The notes below the pieces were generated by a model that was given only the letters and a program-made list of their open reading frames with translations, ran no database searches and was not told where the DNA came from. Positions 31,728 through 34,850 of a stretch of DNA of 34,850 bases are shown piece after piece (the first letter of the stretch is position 1; each line of letters opens with the position of its first letter). The position numbers and the translations under genes were made by a program. Location of the stretch: NCBI GenBank assembly GCA_015067665.1, contig SVLZ01000015.1, positions 1 through 34,850 on the forward strand. The letters run 5' to 3'. This stretch comes from Oscillospiraceae bacterium. GTDB lineage: Bacteria; Bacillota; Clostridia; Oscillospirales; Oscillospiraceae.

Positions 31728-33096
31728 GGGGTTTGATCTTATTGCGGTAAATTCTTCGGAAAAGAAACAGCGTAATGATCATACTAACGATCTCCGCAAT
31801 GGCAAAAGCCCACCAGACAAGATGGACATCTCCGCTAAGACTCAGCAAATATGCCACCGGCACCAATACGATGAGCTGACGGCAGAGGGAGTTTATGCTG
31901 GAGTAAATGCCCACACCCATTGCCTGGAATGTGGCACTGAGGGCAATGCTTACCGCCGCAAAGGGGAAGCCCAAGGAGACGATCTGCAAGGCGCTGATGC
32001 CTAAACGGAGAAAATCTTCCGTAGGCTCAAAGAGCCCCAGCAGCACCGTAGGTGCCAATTGGAACAGTGCAAGGCCCAAGGTCATAAAGACCAGTGCCGC
32101 ACTCAGGGCGCATTTCAGATTTTTAGTAATACGCTCCGGACTTCTTGCACCGTAGTTAAAAGCGATGATGGATACAGAAGCATTGTTGATGCCAAGGACG
32201 GGCATAACCACAAAGCTTTGAAGCTTAAAGTACACGCCAAATACACCGGTGGCCGTCTCACCGTAATCCTTAAAGCTCTGGAAAATACCGTTCATAGAGA
32301 AAGTCATCACAGAACCGATGGCCATCATAATAATAGAGGGAATGCCCACAGACAGGATCTTCCTCAGCACCTTAAAGTCAGGACGGATCATTTTCAGGCT
32401 GAACTGCACCTCAGGGTTCATTGTCAGGTTGAAGATGATGGCCAAAATAGCGGCGATCCACTGACCGATAACGGTTGCAACGGCTGCACCCGCCATACCG
32501 AGGGCAGGAATTCCCAGCGTCGGCACACCGAAAATAAATACCGGATCCAAAATAATATTTACAATTGCACCGGTACCCTGGGTAAAGAGGGTAAAAATCG
32601 TCCGACCGGAGGCCTGCAGCATCCGCTCGCCCAATACCTCCACAAAGATACCCACACAGAAAAGACAGCAAATGGTCAAATAATCACCGCCGCCCTTTAC
32701 CGTCTCCTCTACGGAAGACTGCACTTCAAAAAAGGGACGGGCACCCACAATGCCAAAGACCATAAACAGCACCACGGCAATCAGCATCAGAAAAATACCG
32801 TTTCCGGCGGCGGCATTTACACGTTCCCGGTTATTCTCGCCCAAGGACTTACTGAGCAGGCTGTTCATACCAACGCCGATACCGGTAGCGAAGCCGATGA
32901 TCAGGTGCTGAATAGGGAAAGCCAACGACAGAGCCGTGACTGCACTTTCAGAGATTCGGGAGACATAGATACTGTCCACCACATTATAAAGGGCCTGCAC
33001 CAGCATAGAAAGTGCCAGGGGAAGCGCCATATTGAAAAGGAGCTTGCCCACCGGCATCGTTCGCATTTTATTGTTATCTAAAGTGTTTGTTGCCAT
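31699..33096 (-). CDS. MATE-family multidrug efflux transporter
   Basis: This 465-residue membrane protein has about 12 hydrophobic helices in two homologous halves, the MATE (NorM/DinF) layout. The N-terminus 'MPVGKLLFNMALPLALSMLVQALYN' with 'VDSIYVSR' is typical, as is 'GIGVGMNSLLSKSLGENNRE' in the first half; the second half repeats the pattern with 'GINNASVSIIAFNYGAR'. Such carriers export cationic drugs or metabolites in exchange for Na+ or H+. It is transcribed from its own promoter at 33129-33157. There is no clear terminator before the dnaD-like gene, so read-through is possible. Confidence 0.94.
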   Translation of the reverse strand: MATNTLDNNKMRTMPVGKLLFNMALPLALSMLVQALYNVVDSIYVSRISESAVTALSLAFPIQHLIIGFATGIGVGMNSLLSKSLGENNRERVNAAAGNGIFLMLIAVVLFMVFGIVGARPFFEVQSSVEETVKGGGDYLTICCLFCVGIFVEVLGERMLQASGRTIFTLFTQGTGAIVNIILDPVFIFGVPTLGIPALGMAGAAVATVIGQWIAAILAIIFNLTMNPEVQFSLKMIRPDFKVLRKILSVGIPSIIMMAIGSVMTFSMNGIFQSFKDYGETATGVFGVYFKLQSFVVMPVLGINNASVSIIAFNYGARSPERITKNLKCALSAALVFMTLGLALFQLAPTVLLGLFEPTEDFLRLGISALQIVSLGFPFAAVSIALSATFQAMGVGIYSSINSLCRQLIVLVPVAYLLSLSGDVHLVWWAFAIAEIVSMIITLFLFRRIYRNKIKPLYEQQKAVL

Positions 33097-33128
33097 AAAT
33101 GATTCCTCGTTGTACAGTTTTCCGATAT

Positions 33129-33157
33129 ATTATAGCGGAAGTTCCCGAAAAATGCAA
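33129..33157 (-). promoter_or_regulatory. Promoter of the MATE gene
   Basis: On the minus strand TTGCAT (33157-33152) is followed after 17 bases by a perfect TATAAT (33134-33129). Confidence 0.75.
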
Positions 33158-33173
33158 CTGTAATCCTTTCTAT

Positions 33174-33201
33174 TTGACAATTTACAGCATTTTGCTATAC
33201 T
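33174..33201 (+). promoter_or_regulatory. Promoter of the amidohydrolase gene
   Basis: A perfect TTGACA (33174-33179) is followed after 16 bases by TATACT (33196-33201). It is back to back with the MATE promoter. Confidence 0.7.
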
Positions 33202-33226
33202 AAAGAAAAGAAAGAAGGTAATTACG

Positions 33227-34084
33227 GTGAAAAGTGACTGTCACATTCATATGGTCTTAGACGGCATCAATTGGAAAGCCGCCATTGCCCGACACCGGAT
33301 CTCTCCCGATGAGAGTTTTGTCCACCGGGCGCTGCAGACCTACAAAGAGGCAGGCTATACTTACCTGCGCGATGGTGGTGATCGCTGGGGTGTAGGCAAA
33401 GCCGCCCGTGAAATTGCAAAAGATTACGGCATTACCTACCGCACCCCCCTCTCCCCTCTTTGTAAAAAAGGGCATTACGGTGCCTTTATCGGAGAAACCT
33501 ACGAAGATTTCAGGGCGTACACCGCCCTTGTCCGGAGGCTGGGTACGGAGGGCTGCGATTTTATAAAGATTATGATCTCCGGACTTATGGACTTTGACCG
33601 GTTTGGTGTGCTGACCGAAGAAGGCCTGCCCCCAGAGGAAATTTATGAACTGATCCACATCGCCCATGAGGAGGGTTTTGCGGTGATGGCCCACTGTAAC
33701 GGTCCGCGCACAGCCGAAGCCGCAGCCAAAGCCGGTGTAGACAGCATTGAGCACGGTGCTTACTTAGATCAGGATGCACTGCAAGCAATGGCAGAAAACC
33801 GCACCGTCTGGGTACCTACCCTCTCCACCATTGGAAATCTCCGCGGCACAGGACGGTTTTCCGAAAAAGATGTAGAAAAGATTTTTGACAGCGCCGCAGA
33901 AAACTGCGCCACATTCGCTTCCATAGGCGGTCTTCTTGCCCCCGGCACCGATGCAGGTGCGTGGAACGTTCCTCACGGCAGTCAATCAGAGGAAGCGTAT
34001 TTGCAGGAAATCTTAGGCAATAACACCGGTGATATTCTGGCGCAAGGCATAAATGCCATAAAATCCCGCTTTCTAAGAAAGTAA
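33227..34084 (+). CDS. Compact metal-dependent amidohydrolase
   Basis: The start is a GTG with AAGAAGG eight bases upstream. The 285-residue product has a complete binuclear amidohydrolase ligand set: His6 and His8 (CHIH), Lys114 in 'DFIKIMISG' (the usual carbamylated lysine), His156 in 'VMAHCNG', His176 in 'SIEHGAY' and Asp242 in 'PGTDAGA'. It thus resembles the imidazolonepropionase/prolidase-like subgroup, but the N-terminal beta-sandwich of about 50 residues that normally precedes HxH is absent. The catalytic barrel begins at residue 1, and the C-terminal sandwich return is also short. It would hydrolyse an amide, lactam or cyclic substrate; which one is unknown. It stands alone with its own promoter. 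Confidence 0.87.
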   Translation: MKSDCHIHMVLDGINWKAAIARHRISPDESFVHRALQTYKEAGYTYLRDGGDRWGVGKAAREIAKDYGITYRTPLSPLCKKGHYGAFIGETYEDFRAYTALVRRLGTEGCDFIKIMISGLMDFDRFGVLTEEGLPPEEIYELIHIAHEEGFAVMAHCNGPRTAEAAAKAGVDSIEHGAYLDQDALQAMAENRTVWVPTLSTIGNLRGTGRFSEKDVEKIFDSAAENCATFASIGGLLAPGTDAGAWNVPHGSQSEEAYLQEILGNNTGDILAQGINAIKSRFLRK

Positions 34085-34087
34085 AAA

Positions 34088-34190
34088 AAGCCTTCCCCCC
34101 GGGGAAGGCGGCAAAAATCTTTGATTTTTGACGGATGAGGCAAAACCCTCAACCACCACTTCGTGGCTCCCTCCCCAAAGGGGAGGGTTA
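34088..34190. repeat. MITE-like palindromic intergenic repeat
   Basis: This 103-bp block after the amidohydrolase gene starts with the CCTTCCCC/GGGGAAGG hairpin, contains AAAAATC/GATTTTT and CCACTTCGTGG hairpins and the word GACGGATGAGG, and ends with CCTCCCC/GGGGAGG. It has the look of the abundant short palindromic repeats of gut Clostridia. The first hairpin, preceded by A7, may end transcription. Confidence 0.6.
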
Positions 34191-34205
34191 TTTACTTCTG
34201 AAAAT

Positions 34206-34237
34206 AATTGTCAACTGTCAATTATCAATTGTCAATT
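34206..34237. repeat. TCAATT-type tandem palindromic repeat, copy 2
   Basis: This 32-bp run is made of the same words as 18534-18565 in changed order (GTCAACTGTCAATT first, then ATCAATTGTCAATT). Its end touches the stop codon of the spoVT-like gene. Confidence 0.6.
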
Positions 34238-34761
34238 CAACTTTCCATCTGCTTGCCCAAAAAGCCTGCTACTGTTTGTGCAAGACGCTGCTCTGACTCC
34301 TGCAGGGGCGCATCTCCCTCACTGAGCAGCAGCATTACACAACCCAAAAGATCCCCCTGACACAAAATGGGTGTTGCCACACCCAAGTGATATTTATCTG
34401 TCCCCTCAGCAGCAGAAATACGGCTCTCCCCGCCTGCATAACGATAGGTTTTCCGGCTCTCCATAAGCTTTTCCAGTTCCCGGGAATTGGGCTTGTCCAT
34501 CAGTTCACGCTTAGGCGCACCGGACAGCGCAATAATGCCATCCCGATCTGCCACTGCCGCGATGCAGCCGGTATTATCTCCGATCGCCTCACAAATCTGG
34601 GCAGCAAAATCCTGCAGCTCGCCCATAGGGGAGTATTTACGGAAGATCACCCCGCCATCCTTTTCGGTATAAATCTCAAGCGGGTCACCCTCGCGGATTT
34701 TAAGTGTTCTTCTAATTTCCTTGGGAATCACAATTCTTCCCAAATCGTCTCCACGTGTCAA
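34237..34761 (-). CDS. SpoVT-like AbrB-family sporulation regulator with atypical N-terminus
   Basis: The product resembles stage V sporulation protein T: an AbrB swapped-hairpin DNA-binding domain ('DDLGRIVIPKEIRRTLKIRE', then 'GDPLEIYTEKDGGVIFRKYS') followed by a GAF-like sensor domain from about residue 50, including 'GCIAAVADRDGIIALSG'. The family starts 'MKATGIVRRIDDLGR', but here no ATG or GTG lies in frame before 'DDLGR'. The only usual start is a TTG at 34761, giving 174 residues and lacking the first beta-strand. It has only a weak, close GGTGA site, while a better AAAGGA lies at 34790-34785. SpoVT controls forespore genes, so the host probably sporulates. The gene may be intact with an odd start, or damaged. 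Confidence 0.8.
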   Translation of the reverse strand: MTRGDDLGRIVIPKEIRRTLKIREGDPLEIYTEKDGGVIFRKYSPMGELQDFAAQICEAIGDNTGCIAAVADRDGIIALSGAPKRELMDKPNSRELEKLMESRKTYRYAGGESRISAAEGTDKYHLGVATPILCQGDLLGCVMLLLSEGDAPLQESEQRLAQTVAGFLGKQMES

Positions 34762-34850
34762 GTATTCACCAAGAGTTTTAAAAATCCTTTATTTTACAGG
34801 GTTTTTGGGGCTTTTTGACTTTTTCGAAAAAGGTATAGAATGAGGTATAA
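34762..34850 (-). promoter_or_regulatory. Leader of the spoVT-like gene
   Basis: On the minus strand, AAAGGA (34790-34785) stands five bases before an in-frame AAA codon at 34779-34777, the position where the family's ATG would be expected. The frame upstream is closed by TAA just before AGG at 34788. CATTCTA at 34842-34836 could be a sporulation-type -10 box, but its -35 region is outside the window. Confidence 0.35.

Noticed and set aside
34836-34842. CATTCTA as a sigma-F/sigma-G -10 element for spoVT.
   Set aside because: The short word fits CATNNTA, but the -35 region is outside the window, so it cannot be supported.

Overview
The window looks like a chromosomal segment from an uncultured, probably gut-dwelling member of the Clostridia (Oscillospirales-like Firmicutes). 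The evidence is consistent Gram-positive features: AGGAGG ribosome sites, TTGACA/TATAAT promoters, many lipobox lipoproteins, RNase Y, DnaD plus a DnaC/DnaI-type loader, a CIRCE-controlled groESL operon, a yybP-ykoY riboswitch and a SpoVT-like sporulation regulator. Intergenic spaces carry several short palindromic repeats of kinds I associate with gut Clostridia. The assignment is an inference; there is no rRNA here.

Layout. (1) 1-6682, minus strand: an ABC sugar-uptake operon in the order solute-binding lipoprotein, two permeases, two paralogous lipoproteins of a family I do not recognise, and a secreted protein cut by the window edge. It has no ATPase and no glycoside hydrolase. A 420-bp divergent control region with several inverted repeats separates it from (2) 7103-11072, plus strand: a GntR/LacI-type hybrid regulator, a PHP phosphoesterase, an M20 metallopeptidase and a TauE/SafE transporter. 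(3) 11107-18374, minus strand: an alkaline phosphatase lipoprotein, groES-groEL, a stand-alone beta-helix protein with glmM (amino-sugar/cell-wall precursor supply), and a lipoprotein with leucine-rich and CxxC repeats. (4) 18602-22264: rny divergent from a LysR regulator and a YesL/DUF624 membrane protein. (5) 22304-25145, minus strand: a PacL-type cation ATPase behind a complete yybP-ykoY (Mn2+) riboswitch with its own terminator. (6) 25386-28626, minus strand: pyridoxal kinase, DUF1846 and DegV genes. (7) 28640-29101: an intergenic array of perfect hairpins and tRNA-end quasi-palindromes beside tRNA-Leu(UAA). (8) 29154-33096, minus strand: a dnaD-dnaC-HAD operon and a MATE exporter. (9) 33227-34761: a compact amidohydrolase and a SpoVT-like gene whose expected start region is degenerate.

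How the parts work together. The left-hand cluster is a self-contained carbohydrate acquisition locus: the divergent regulator probably senses the imported sugar, and the extra lipoproteins and secreted protein probably hold or handle a polymeric glycan at the surface. Most of the rest is housekeeping: protein folding, peptidoglycan precursors, RNA decay, primosome loading, metal efflux and cofactor salvage. The least explained items are the paralogous lipoprotein pair, the operator-like repeats of the divergent region, the hairpin array by tRNA-Leu, and the abnormal 5' end of spoVT.
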